Assembly (NCBI RefSeq): GCF_947581735.1
Contig: NZ_CANPVT010000007.1
Coordinates: 145,068 to 209,067, forward strand
From: Candidatus Palauibacter soopunensis
Lineage (GTDB): Bacteria; Gemmatimonadota; Gemmatimonadetes; Palauibacterales; Palauibacteraceae
Length of the DNA: 64,000 nucleotides
Direction: 5' to 3'
Positions 8,521 through 17,082 of the stretch are shown here, one piece after another (positions within the stretch are counted from its first letter, which is position 1; the number at the start of each line of letters is the position of its first letter). The notes beneath the pieces are model-generated. The model did not search any database and was not told the origin of the DNA. It was given only the letters and a program-made list of their open reading frames with translations. The position numbers were made by a program, and so were the translations under genes.

Positions 8521-9987
8521 ATGGAAGCTCCCACGCCGCGCTCCAGCCGCGAAGCGCTCACCTTTGATGACGTTCTGCTCGCTCCCGGGCATGCGCTCGT
8601 CCATCCGGCGGACGTCGACGTCTCCACCCGCCTGACCCAACGCATCCGACTCCAGATTCCGCTGCTCTCCGCCGCCATGGACACGGTGACGGAGTACCGC
8701 ATGGCGATCGCTCTCGCGCGCGAGGGCGGCATCGGCATCATCCACAAGAACATGTCGATCGAAGCCCAGGCCCAGCAGGTCGACCGGGTGAAACGGTCCG
8801 AGAGCGGGATGATTCTGAACCCCGTCACGCTCGGACCTGACGCGACGCTGGGCGAAGCCCGCAGGCGAATGCGCGAGTTTTCGATCAGCGGGGTCCCGAT
8901 CGTGGGCGATGACGGCGCGCTCGTCGGGATTCTGACCAACCGGGACCTGGTGTTCGAGACCGACCTCTCACGGCCGGTGCGGGACGTGATGACGAGCGAG
9001 AATCTCGTCACGGCGCCCACCGGGACGTCGCTCGAGCAGGCCGAGGACATTCTCCGCCGTCACAAGATCGAGAAACTCCCCGTGGTGGGAGAGGACGGGC
9101 GGCTCGCCGGGCTCATCACGGTCAAGGACATTTTCAAGCGGCGGCAGTTTCCCAACGCGACGAAGGATGGCCACGGACGGCTCCGGGTAGGGGCGGCTGT
9201 GGGGGCGAGCCGGAACGAACTCGAGCGGGCGCGGGAACTCGCCGGGGCCGGCGTGGACGTCGTCGTCGTCGACACCGCGCACGGACACTCGGAAGGCGTC
9301 CTCGAGGCGGTCACCCGGGTGCGGGAGGCGCTCCCCGACATCGACCTCATCGCCGGCAACGTCGCGACCCGCGACGGGGCGGCGGCGCTCGTCGAGCGCG
9401 GGGTGAATGCGGTCAAGGTCGGCGTGGGACCGGGATCCATCTGCACGACGCGCGTCGTCACGGGCGTCGGCGTGCCTCAGGTCACCGCGATCGAGGACAG
9501 CGTGGCGGGCGTGGAGGGCCGGGTGCCGGTCATCGGGGACGGCGGCATCAAGTATTCCGGCGACCTCGTGAAGGCGATCGCGGCGGGGGCGGAGACGTGC
9601 ATGCTCGGGTCCATGTTCGCGGGCACCGACGAGAGCCCGGGCGAGACCTTCCTCCTCGAGGGCCGGCGGTTCAAGGTGATCCGCGGCATGGGCTCGCTGG
9701 CGGCCATGCAGGCCGGCTCGGCGGACCGGTACTTCCAGGAGGGGTCGGCCGCCCAGAAACTGGTCCCCGAGGGGATCGAGGGCCGGGTGCCCTACAAGGG
9801 ACCGGTGGCGGACACCGTGTTCCAGCTCGTCGGCGGTCTCCGCAGCGGCATGGGGTACTGCGGCGCCGCCGACATCGACGAACTCCGCCGCGATTCCCGC
9901 TTCCTCCGCATCACCTCCGGCGGACTTCGCGAATCCCACCCGCACGATGTCGTGATCACGCGCGAAGCCCCCAACTACCATGTCTAG
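8521..9987 (+). CDS. guaB: inosine-5'-monophosphate dehydrogenase
   Basis: Catalyses NAD-dependent oxidation of IMP to XMP, the committed step to guanine nucleotides. 488 residues, a standard bacterial length. Two CBS domains occupy about residues 97-205 inside the TIM barrel. The catalytic loop [17 protein letters not shown] places the active cysteine at residue 308. The N-terminal [15 protein letters not shown] is the usual IMPDH opening and fixes the start. The gene stands alone with its own promoter and appears to be translated from a leaderless message. guaA is not in the window. Confidence 0.98.
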   Translation: MEAPTPRSSREALTFDDVLLAPGHALVHPADVDVSTRLTQRIRLQIPLLSAAMDTVTEYRMAIALAREGGIGIIHKNMSIEAQAQQVDRVKRSESGMILNPVTLGPDATLGEARRRMREFSISGVPIVGDDGALVGILTNRDLVFETDLSRPVRDVMTSENLVTAPTGTSLEQAEDILRRHKIEKLPVVGEDGRLAGLITVKDIFKRRQFPNATKDGHGRLRVGAAVGASRNELERARELAGAGVDVVVVDTAHGHSEGVLEAVTRVREALPDIDLIAGNVATRDGAAALVERGVNAVKVGVGPGSICTTRVVTGVGVPQVTAIEDSVAGVEGRVPVIGDGGIKYSGDLVKAIAAGAETCMLGSMFAGTDESPGETFLLEGRRFKVIRGMGSLAAMQAGSADRYFQEGSAAQKLVPEGIEGRVPYKGPVADTVFQLVGGLRSGMGYCGAADIDELRRDSRFLRITSGGLRESHPHDVVITREAPNYHV

Positions 9988-10026
9988 CAGGGCAACGAGG
10001 TCGAGCCGGGGCCGCCGGATCGATTC

Positions 10027-10055
10027 TCGACACCACACATCCCATTCGGTACGAT
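10027..10055 (+). promoter_or_regulatory. promoter upstream of LysM lytic transglycosylase
   Basis: TCGACA at 10027-10032, a 17-nt spacer and TACGAT at 10050-10055. The -10 is identical to that of guaB. A start near 10062 would give a leader of about 100 nt before the ATG at 10165. Prediction by eye. Confidence 0.45.
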
Positions 10056-10164
10056 ATATCCGCGTGTTGTCCGGTCCTGCTTCCGGAGCGACGCCCTGGC
10101 GGGGTGGAGGGGCCTGGGGGTAGCAGTACCAAAGTTGTGGCGCCGAGAGGGGATTTGCCGCCTG

Positions 10165-11892
10165 ATGACCAAACGATCATCGAAAACGCCCGTCTTCGCG
10201 CGCCTTCATTGGGCCGGCCTCGTACTCGCGGCGTTCGTCCTCCACGGGTGCGCGTTCACACAGCGCACACCGGATATCGGCCCGGCCCCGGAGACCGCGA
10301 ACGTCGAGCCGGGCGCGCGCGACGCCGGCGAGGCGGATCCACCCGGAGCGACCCCGGAAGCGGGTGGCGCTTCCGCGTCGGCGCCGGCTCCGGACGACGA
10401 ACTGATGCCGGAGGACCCGGTCGTGCCGGATCCCGTGGACGAAACGGCCGGCGGGCCGACCGCGGCGGAGATCGACCGGGCCATCCGCGAGATGCTCGGC
10501 GGCGACCCGATGGGGCTGGTTCACGAAGGAGAGGACCCGCGCGTTTTGAGGCTCGAGATGAACGAGCGCGTCCAATCGTGGGTCAACTTCTTCCAGACCG
10601 TCATCGGCGAGCGCTTCGCGACCTACCTCGGCCGCAAGACCCGTTACGAGTCCATGATTCGCCGGAAGCTGCGCGAGGCGGGGCTGCCGCAGGACCTCAT
10701 CTACCTTGCGCTCATCGAGAGCGGGATGAACCCGAACGCCTACAGCCGCGCGAGCGCCGTGGGCCTGTGGCAGTTCATCGCGGGCACGGGGCGCCAGTAC
10801 GGCCTCGAAATATCCTATTGGATCGACGAACGGAGAGATCCGGAGAAAGCGACCGACGCCGCGGTCCGGCACCTCAAGGATCTTTACGAGGAGTTCGGTT
10901 CCTGGTACCTGGCGGCGGCGGCCTACAACGGAGGACCGAACCGCGTCCGCCGCGGGCTCCGCACGGTGCCGGGCGGGACCTTCTGGGATCTCGCCGACCG
11001 CCGCCTGCTGCGACGCGAGACGCGGGACTACGTGCCGAAGATCATCGCGGCGGCCATGATCGGGCACGATCCCGCGCGCTATGGGTTCCCGGACCCGGAG
11101 CGAGAGACGATCCCGGAGTACGTGAAGGTGCGCGTGCCCGATGCGACGAGCTTCGACGTCCTGGCGGAGGTCGCCGGGACCGACGAGGAGACGATCAACC
11201 TCCTCAACCCCGAGTTTCCGCGCGACGTGACGCCACCGCACCGCGAGGTCGAGGTTCGGGTTCCGGTGGAGGGCGCCGCGCAGTTCGCGGTCCGGTATGC
11301 GGCCGTGCCGGAGGATGAGCGGGTGACCTGGACGTTCCACACGGTCCAGCGCGGTCACACGCTGGGGTGGATCGGGGAGCAGTACGGGGTGTCGGTGGCG
11401 GCGCTGCGCGCGGCGAACGGCAACGTGAACCCGCGTCGCCTGCAGATCGGCCAGCAACTCGTAGTTCCCCGATCGGCGCGGGCCTCCGGCGCGTCGATCG
11501 CGCGGAGTTCGAGTGCCCGCCCGATCACCGCGCGGACGAACGCCGAGGGGACGACCGTCGTCACGGTGCAGCGCGGGCAGACGCTGGGCGTGATCGCGCA
11601 GCGATACGGCGTGTCGTTGGCCGCACTGCGGGCCGCGAACGGCAATGTGAATCCGCGTCGCCTGCAGATCGGCCAGGAGTTGCTGATCCCGGCGACCGGC
11701 CGGTCGACTGGAACAGGGTCCGCCGGGTCCGCGAGCAATGGCGCCGGCCCCGTGACGATCGTGGTCCGGCCCGGCGACTCGCTATGGCTGATCGCCCGCC
11801 GACATTCGGTATCGACGCGCGAGCTCATCGAGTGGAATCGCCTCTCCTCGACCCGGATCCATCCCGGCGACCGGCTTCAGATCCGGCGCTGA
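10165..11892 (+). CDS. MltD-type membrane-bound lytic transglycosylase with three LysM repeats (lipoprotein)
   Basis: Cleaves glycan strands of peptidoglycan to 1,6-anhydro ends. ATG 10165 gives a lipoprotein signal ending VLHGC with the acylated Cys near residue 31; an upstream TTG at 10135 is less convincing. A low-complexity linker is followed by the SLT domain (about residues 155-310) with the catalytic glutamate in LALIESGMNP and the typical ASAVGLWQFIAGTGRQYGL. Three C-terminal LysM modules bind peptidoglycan. LysM1 and LysM2 share an identical 18-residue core, ALRAANGNVNPRRLQIGQ, and nearly identical DNA. The last 111 bp, covering LysM3, overlap the convergent UDP-sugar dehydrogenase. 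Confidence 0.93.
   Translation: MTKRSSKTPVFARLHWAGLVLAAFVLHGCAFTQRTPDIGPAPETANVEPGARDAGEADPPGATPEAGGASASAPAPDDELMPEDPVVPDPVDETAGGPTAAEIDRAIREMLGGDPMGLVHEGEDPRVLRLEMNERVQSWVNFFQTVIGERFATYLGRKTRYESMIRRKLREAGLPQDLIYLALIESGMNPNAYSRASAVGLWQFIAGTGRQYGLEISYWIDERRDPEKATDAAVRHLKDLYEEFGSWYLAAAAYNGGPNRVRRGLRTVPGGTFWDLADRRLLRRETRDYVPKIIAAAMIGHDPARYGFPDPERETIPEYVKVRVPDATSFDVLAEVAGTDEETINLLNPEFPRDVTPPHREVEVRVPVEGAAQFAVRYAAVPEDERVTWTFHTVQRGHTLGWIGEQYGVSVAALRAANGNVNPRRLQIGQQLVVPRSARASGASIARSSSARPITARTNAEGTTVVTVQRGQTLGVIAQRYGVSLAALRAANGNVNPRRLQIGQELLIPATGRSTGTGSAGSASNGAGPVTIVVRPGDSLWLIARRHSVSTRELIEWNRLSSTRIHPGDRLQIRR
11401..11685 (+). repeat. duplicated LysM coding segment
   Basis: The 60-bp stretches 11401-11460 and 11626-11685 are almost identical at DNA level (for example GTCGCCTGCAGATCGGCCAG in both) and encode the same 18-residue LysM core. 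The similarity, synonymous sites included, implies a recent duplication or gene conversion between modules 1 and 2. Module 3 is divergent. Confidence 0.8.
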
Positions 11893-13239
11893 GCCTCCGC
11901 GTGCCGGACCGGAGAGCGGATAGAGGACCGCACCTCCCGGCTCCGCATGCTCCCCGGGCCGCACCGCCAGGCCGTTGCGCGTATCGACGATGATCCGTGC
12001 CTTCTCGAGCACGAGACCGTAGTCCACCTGCGGGTGATCCGTGATGACGACCGTGGCGTGGCTCGATGCGAGCAAGTCCGCCGTCAGGGGCTCCGATTCG
12101 AGATCTCCGCCCTCCAGCGCCAGCCGCGGCACGAACGGATCGTGGTATGAGACCTCGGAGCCCTGTCGGCGCAGAAGTTCGATGACGTCGAGCGCCGGAC
12201 TCTCGCGGACGTCGCCGACTCCCGGCTTGTAGGCGACGCCCAGCAGCAGGACGCGGCTGCCGTTCAGCGGCAGTCGATGCCGGTTGAGCGCCTGCGCGAC
12301 GCGATCCACGACGTAGCGCGGCATCTCCGCGTTGACCTCGGCGGCGAGTTCGATGAAGCGGGTCCGGTACTGAAGCGTCCGCATCTTCCAGGCAAGGTAT
12401 TGCGGGTCGATCGGGAGGCAGTGGCCGCCCAGACCCGGACCGGGCGTGAAACGCATGAAGCCGTAGGGCTTCGTCGCCGCGGCTTCGACGGCCTCGCCGA
12501 TGTCGATCCCCAGACGATCCGCGATGACCGCCATCTCGTTCACGAGACCGATGTTCACGGCACGGAAGGTGTTCTCCAGCAGCTTCGTGAGCTCCGCGAC
12601 TTCGGGCGACGAAACGCTCACGACTTCGTCGATGACCCGTTCGTAGAGACCGGCGGCGAGTTCGCGGCAGGAGGCGGTCAGTCCGCCCACGACCTTCGCC
12701 GTGTTCGTGAATGTGTACGTCGGATTGCCGGGGTCCACGCGCTCGGGGCTGAAGGCGAGGAAGAACTCGTTTCCCGCCGTGAGTCCGCCCTGCTCGAGTT
12801 CCGGCTGCAGGAGTTCCCGGGTCGTGCCCGGCCAGGTGGTCGACTCGAGGATGATGAGCTGACCGGGCCGAAGGCCGTCCCGGATGTGCCCGATCGCGTC
12901 GAGTATGTGGGAAACGTCGGGATCGCCCGTCTTCCCGAGCGGGGTGGGGACGCAAATGATGACGGCGTCCATCTCCCCGAGCCGGCCGAAGTCCGTTGTC
13001 GCGTCGAGGAGGCCGCTCTCGACGACGGCGGCGACGGCCCGCGCCGGGACATCGCCGATGTGGGAGTCGCCGCGCCGCACCCGCCGCACGACACGCTCAT
13101 CGATGTCGAACCCCAGCGTCCGGAAGCCGGCGCCGGAGAACGCCGTGACGACGGGAAGACCGACATAGCCGAGCCCGAGCACGCCCACCCGGGCCGTGCC
13201 TGACTCGATCTTCTTCTGCAGCGCCTCCCGGTGGTTCAC
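11782..13239 (-). CDS. UDP-N-acetyl-hexosamine 6-dehydrogenase (WecC/WbpA/TviB family)
   Basis: Two-step NAD-dependent oxidation of a UDP-HexNAc to the uronic acid. The N-terminal Rossmann motif is VGVLGLGYVGLP; the substrate region is ESTTWPGTTREL, with SPERVDPGN following; the catalytic cysteine lies in GPGLGGHCLPIDPQYLAWK; the C-terminal domain opens GVAYKPGVGDVRESPALDV. The start is GTG 13239, preceded by GGGGGA, 19 nt after the moaC stop, so it is probably the last gene of the long minus-strand run. About 37 C-terminal residues lie antisense to LysM3 of the facing gene and look like read-through tail rather than family core. Likely partner of the epimerase at 6880-7908 in surface polysaccharide precursor synthesis (inference). 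Confidence 0.92.
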   Translation of the reverse strand: MNHREALQKKIESGTARVGVLGLGYVGLPVVTAFSGAGFRTLGFDIDERVVRRVRRGDSHIGDVPARAVAAVVESGLLDATTDFGRLGEMDAVIICVPTPLGKTGDPDVSHILDAIGHIRDGLRPGQLIILESTTWPGTTRELLQPELEQGGLTAGNEFFLAFSPERVDPGNPTYTFTNTAKVVGGLTASCRELAAGLYERVIDEVVSVSSPEVAELTKLLENTFRAVNIGLVNEMAVIADRLGIDIGEAVEAAATKPYGFMRFTPGPGLGGHCLPIDPQYLAWKMRTLQYRTRFIELAAEVNAEMPRYVVDRVAQALNRHRLPLNGSRVLLLGVAYKPGVGDVRESPALDVIELLRRQGSEVSYHDPFVPRLALEGGDLESEPLTADLLASSHATVVITDHPQVDYGLVLEKARIIVDTRNGLAVRPGEHAEPGGAVLYPLSGPARGGSAPDLKPVAGMDPGRGEAIPLDELARRYRMSAGDQP

Positions 13240-13258
13240 CGCGTCCCCCGTGTCCGCA

Positions 13259-13759
13259 TCACTTCGAGTCCGCCGTCCAGGCGCCCGACCGTCCCCCGCG
13301 CTTCTCGAGGAGTCGAATCGGCCCCAGCGTCATGCCCCGGTCGATCGCCTTGCACATGTCGTACAGGGCGAGCAGGCCGGCCGCGACGCCGGCCAGCGCC
13401 TCCATCTCCACGCCCGTGCGCCACTCGGCGGAGGCGCGCACGCTGAGCCGGTAGGCCGGCGGCGTCTCCTCGGCTTCGAGGTCGACATCGACCGCGTCGA
13501 GCGGGATCGGATGGCAGAGCGGGATGAGGGTGGACGCCGCCTTGGCCCCCTGGATCGCCGCGAGACGGGCCACGGCGAGCGCCTCTCCCTTCTCGACCTC
13601 GCCCGCCCGGATGGCGTCGAGCGTCGCGCGGCGCATGCGGATCCGGCCTTCGGCCACGGCCACGCGCCGCGTGAGAGGTTTCTCTCCCACGTCGACCATT
13701 CGCACCCGTCCGTCCGGGTCCAGATGTGTGAGTCCGTCCACGAAGCTGCCTCCCGTCAC
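13259..13759 (-). CDS. moaC: cyclic pyranopterin monophosphate synthase
   Basis: Second step of molybdenum cofactor synthesis, converting the MoaA product to cyclic pyranopterin monophosphate. 166 residues. Signature blocks LIPLCHPIPL, GVEMEALAGV and DMCKAIDRGM carry the catalytic His, Glu, Asp and Lys. The GTG start overlaps the holB stop as GTGA (13756-13759), indicating translational coupling. No other Mo-cofactor gene is adjacent; the MoaD-like protein at 35940 is far away and its role is unproven. Confidence 0.95.
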   Translation of the reverse strand: MTGGSFVDGLTHLDPDGRVRMVDVGEKPLTRRVAVAEGRIRMRRATLDAIRAGEVEKGEALAVARLAAIQGAKAASTLIPLCHPIPLDAVDVDLEAEETPPAYRLSVRASAEWRTGVEMEALAGVAAGLLALYDMCKAIDRGMTLGPIRLLEKRGGRSGAWTADSK

Positions 13760-14958
13760 AGACTTCTCAGTACCCCTGCAAACTGCGGTGTTCCCGCCAT
13801 CCGGCCAGTGGAGCGGCCGGCGAAGGCCGCGCTCATCTCCTCGAGCAGGAGCGCCGTCGTCGCCTGCGGATTCAGGTTGCGGCCCACGCCTTCCATGGCC
13901 GCATCGACGGCACCGAGGGCTTCGAGGACCGCTCCTTCGGCCGGGACGCCGCCCGCTCCCCGGGCGCCCTGGCTTCCCGCTGCGCCGGACTTCTTCGTGC
14001 GATCCGGGTCCAGCGCCGCGTCGGCGGCGCCGGCCGCGACGCAGAGCATGTCCCGAAGGCGGATGCGCAGCGCCTCGAGCGCCGGCTCCAGCTCCCCTCG
14101 CGCGCCACGCGCGGAGTAGCGGGACGCGGCGCGATAGCGCGCCTGTGGCGAGCCGTCGAGGGCGGCGGCCAGCAGACCGTCCGCGGCGGCCCCGGACTCG
14201 TCGACTTCGGCGTCGACGAGCATGCGCGCCCGGTAGACGGCGCCACCGGCCCGCCGTGCGACCCCACGCGCCCGGTCGTCATCGCGCACGCCGAGGTGCT
14301 TCGCGACGTAGGCCGCCACGCGTTCGGTCGGCAGCGGCGCGATGCGGAGCGGCACCGTGCGGGACCGGATCGTCGGCAGAAGGGCATCCGGACGGCTGCT
14401 CGTGAGCACGAGGTACGCGAACGGCGGCGGTTCCTCCAGGAGCTTGAGAAAGGCGTTCGCCGCCTCGGGGCTCGCGCTCTGCGGCACCATCCGTTCCGCG
14501 TCCTCGATCACGAACACCGACCTGCGCGCCATCGACGGACGCCGGGACGCCTGGTCCCGGATGTTCTCCACGGCGGCCACGTAGAGTCCCGTGACCGCGT
14601 CCGGGTCCAGGCGCGCATGGAGGTCCTCCCGCAGCAGAGCGAGACGCTCGTGCCGCTGCGTTTCGATGGCCTCTCGCAGCTTGGCCCGCGAAGCGGCCCG
14701 CTTCGGGCGCGGCATGGGGAAGTGGAGGTGGATGTCCGGGTGCTCCAGCCGCGCCGCCATGCGGCAGTTCCGGCACTCCTCGCAGGGCACATCCGCGGCC
14801 TCGCACTCGAGCGCGCGCGCCATCCACAGAGCCAGCGAGCGCTTGCCGACACCCTCCGGGCCGTGGACGAGAAGCGACTGCGGCAGCCTCCGGCCCGCGA
14901 CCGCGCCGGCCAGGCGTCGCAGAAGGTCTTCCTGCCCCCACGGACGCTCGACGGTCAC
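13756..14958 (-). CDS. holB: DNA polymerase III delta' subunit
   Basis: Clamp-loader subunit, 400 residues from the GTG at 14958, which overlaps the upstream envC stop as GTGA; longer readings of the frame run into envC and are rejected. The protein begins near the canonical MTVERPWGQEDLLRRL. The Walker A region is HGPEGVGKRSLAL; a zinc module C-x5-C-x2-C-x2-C is visible in CEAADVPCEECRNC; the Walker B-like block is VFVIEDAERM; EAANAFLKLLEEPP is strongly diagnostic and is followed by TSSRPDALLPTIRSR. The C-terminal third is helical with an Ala/Gly-rich insert. Its place between a cell-division gene and moaC is typical of fused housekeeping operons. Confidence 0.93.
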   Translation of the reverse strand: MTVERPWGQEDLLRRLAGAVAGRRLPQSLLVHGPEGVGKRSLALWMARALECEAADVPCEECRNCRMAARLEHPDIHLHFPMPRPKRAASRAKLREAIETQRHERLALLREDLHARLDPDAVTGLYVAAVENIRDQASRRPSMARRSVFVIEDAERMVPQSASPEAANAFLKLLEEPPPFAYLVLTSSRPDALLPTIRSRTVPLRIAPLPTERVAAYVAKHLGVRDDDRARGVARRAGGAVYRARMLVDAEVDESGAAADGLLAAALDGSPQARYRAASRYSARGARGELEPALEALRIRLRDMLCVAAGAADAALDPDRTKKSGAAGSQGARGAGGVPAEGAVLEALGAVDAAMEGVGRNLNPQATTALLLEEMSAAFAGRSTGRMAGTPQFAGVLRSL

Positions 14959-16220
14959 GGGCGGCCCCTCAGCCACCGGACCGGATCCACCGCGCGGGGC
15001 CCCACCGTCCCCGGCTCGTAGATCTGGAACTCGATGTGCGGCCGGGTGGCGTCCCCGCCCACGTATCCGATCGCCTCTCCCTCGCCGACCGCCTGTCCCT
15101 CGCGGACCGTGACGTCGCGGAGCTTCTGGTAGGACGAGTAGAACCCTCCTCCGTGATCGAGGATCACCGTCTGTCCGGAGGCGCGCGCCGCCACGGAGGC
15201 GACGGTGCCGCGATCCACCGCGTTCACGGGCGTGCCGCGCGGGGCCGCGATCCCGATCCCTTCCCGCGGGATCGTCGTGCGTCCTTCCCGCTCGGGCCCG
15301 AAACGCCACAGGACCTCCCCTTCGACCGGCCAGGCGAGGCGCCCGAGATCCCCGGTCGTCAGCGATGAAACCGACGCCGCGCCCGCCTCGCGTTCCGCCG
15401 AGCGGCGTCGCTCTTCCAGCCCCGCCATGAGTGCGCGCAGCTCGGCCTCTTCCGCCGCCAGCCGGGCCAGCGTCGACTGCGCCTCGTCGCGGCGGTCGGC
15501 GAATCGGCGCAACCGCTCCTCCCGCTGCCGCTCCAACCTCTCCAACTCGCCGTATTCCCGGAGATTCTCCGCCCGCACGCGTGCGATCCGGTCGCTTTCC
15601 CGGCTCAATCCGCCGCGCAGATCCGCGAGCGTGTCCTCCAGCTTCTCCACGTCGTCCACGAGCATGCGGTCGAAGACGGCGATATCGCGGAGATACCTGT
15701 AGCGATTGAGCAGGTCCGAGAACGATCGCGAGGAGAGGAGCATCTCGACGGTGCGGAGCGGGCCGCGCTTGTAGATGTCGCGGAGCCGCGCCCGCAGCAC
15801 GACACGGCGCGCCGCGAGTTCGTCGCGCGTGAGCAGCATCTCCCGCGTCATGGCCGTGAGCTGCTCCGAGAGCGCGAGCCGTTGAACGTCGAACTCGGCC
15901 AGAAGACTCGCGGAGGCGGCGATCTGTCGTTCGATGTTCACGAGTTCCGCCGAGTCGCCGCTGACCTGGCCCGCGATTCCCTCGAGTTCCCGGCGCAGCC
16001 GCTGTCGTTCCTCGCGGATGAGTTCGAGTCGCCCCTCGCTCTCTTCGAGGCGGCGCCGCACATCCGGCGACTCCTGCGCGACGGCGGGAGCGGGCGCGGT
16101 CCACGTCGGGCTCGCCGCGACGGCGACGCTCACGGCCCCGACGAGCCGCGTCGCCCACGCGCGGCGTCGCGCAACGCGAGTCGACCCGGGTCGTCCCTCG
16201 GATGCGCTAGGACGGGCCAT
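14955..16220 (-). CDS. EnvC-like murein hydrolase activator (coiled coil plus degenerate LytM)
   Basis: Periplasmic protein expected to link FtsEX to septal amidases. ATG 16220 gives 421 residues (a GTG at 16238 is also in frame). A signal peptide ends near AVAQESPDV, a long coiled coil follows, and a LytM/M23 domain fills about the last 120 residues. The LytM site is degenerate: the HxxxD position reads REGIGIA and the HxH region keeps only PHIEFQIY, as in non-enzymatic EnvC. It lies directly after ftsX with a 14-nt overlap and overlaps holB by 4 nt. A possible client amidase is the AmiC-type protein at 28919-30178. Activity as activator rather than hydrolase is inferred from the missing ligands. 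Confidence 0.88.
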   Translation of the reverse strand: MARPSASEGRPGSTRVARRRAWATRLVGAVSVAVAASPTWTAPAPAVAQESPDVRRRLEESEGRLELIREERQRLRRELEGIAGQVSGDSAELVNIERQIAASASLLAEFDVQRLALSEQLTAMTREMLLTRDELAARRVVLRARLRDIYKRGPLRTVEMLLSSRSFSDLLNRYRYLRDIAVFDRMLVDDVEKLEDTLADLRGGLSRESDRIARVRAENLREYGELERLERQREERLRRFADRRDEAQSTLARLAAEEAELRALMAGLEERRRSAEREAGAASVSSLTTGDLGRLAWPVEGEVLWRFGPEREGRTTIPREGIGIAAPRGTPVNAVDRGTVASVAARASGQTVILDHGGGFYSSYQKLRDVTVREGQAVGEGEAIGYVGGDATRPHIEFQIYEPGTVGPRAVDPVRWLRGRP

Positions 16221-17082
16221 ACGCCCGTCCCACTTCACGGTGCACGGAGAAGGCGGCCGCGAGCAGGCCCAGCACGGCGGCGGCGGCGACGCCGGCCGCG
16301 GTCCAGAGGTGCGGGAGCCACGCGAGCGATTCGACGGCAGCGAAACGCACGGGGAAGACGACGTACGCGAGTCGCGTGACGCCGAGCGCGAGCAGTCCGC
16401 CCGCGAGCCCGGTGATTGCGCCCTCGAGGAGGAAGGGCCGCTGGATATAGCCCTCCCGCGCGCCCACGATCTGCATGATCTCGATCTCTTCGCCGCGCGC
16501 GAGGATGGCCATGCGCACCGTCGTGACGATGAGAAGCACCGCGATCAGCGCGAATCCGCCGCCCAGGGCCAGCGCGGTCCCCGTCGCCGCGTTCCGGAGG
16601 GCGAAGAGCCGCTCCACCCACTCATCCCCGAACCGCGCCTCCTCGATGAACGGATACGCCGCGAGCCGGCTCGCGGTCTCCGACACCGTTTCCGGAGTGC
16701 GGAAGCCCTCCCGGAGCCGGAGGTGAAACGACGCCGGAAGCGGGTTCACCGCCAGTTCGCCGTAGACGTTCGAGAACTCGACCAGATCGCGCCGCGCCCG
16801 CTCCAGCGCCTCGTCCTTCGAGACGTAGCGCACCGATTCCACGGCCGGGAGCGCCTCCAACTCCCGCCGAGCGGCCCGCACCTGTTCCGAGCCGGCGTCA
16901 TCGAGCAGGTAGCCGACGACCTCCACGCGGCGTTCCACGTCGCTGATCGCACCGCCGATATTGTGCGCGACGAGCCCGAACAGACCGAGGATCACGAGGC
17001 TGAGCCCGATCGCCCCGATCGAGAGGGCGCACAGCAGAGGTGTGCGCCGGAAGCCCGCGAGCGCCTCGCGCATGGCTCTCAC
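16207..17082 (-). CDS. ftsX: cell division protein FtsX (permease-like)
   Basis: Membrane partner of FtsE in the divisome, transmitting ATP hydrolysis to periplasmic hydrolase activators. 291 residues: one N-terminal membrane segment (about 18-42), an extracytoplasmic domain to about 165, then three membrane segments with the FtsX core ILARGEEIEIMQIVGA. The GTG start overlaps the ftsE stop as GTGA; an ATG nine bases later is an alternative. The downstream EnvC-like protein overlaps its end, forming a complete FtsE-FtsX-EnvC set. Confidence 0.93.
   Translation of the reverse strand: MRAMREALAGFRRTPLLCALSIGAIGLSLVILGLFGLVAHNIGGAISDVERRVEVVGYLLDDAGSEQVRAARRELEALPAVESVRYVSKDEALERARRDLVEFSNVYGELAVNPLPASFHLRLREGFRTPETVSETASRLAAYPFIEEARFGDEWVERLFALRNAATGTALALGGGFALIAVLLIVTTVRMAILARGEEIEIMQIVGAREGYIQRPFLLEGAITGLAGGLLALGVTRLAYVVFPVRFAAVESLAWLPHLWTAAGVAAAAVLGLLAAAFSVHREVGRAYGPS

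Noticed and set aside
14959-16158. N-terminal extension of holB into envC
   Set aside because: The extension is an out-of-frame reading of the EnvC coiled coil; GTG 14958 with a GTGA overlap gives the normal protein.
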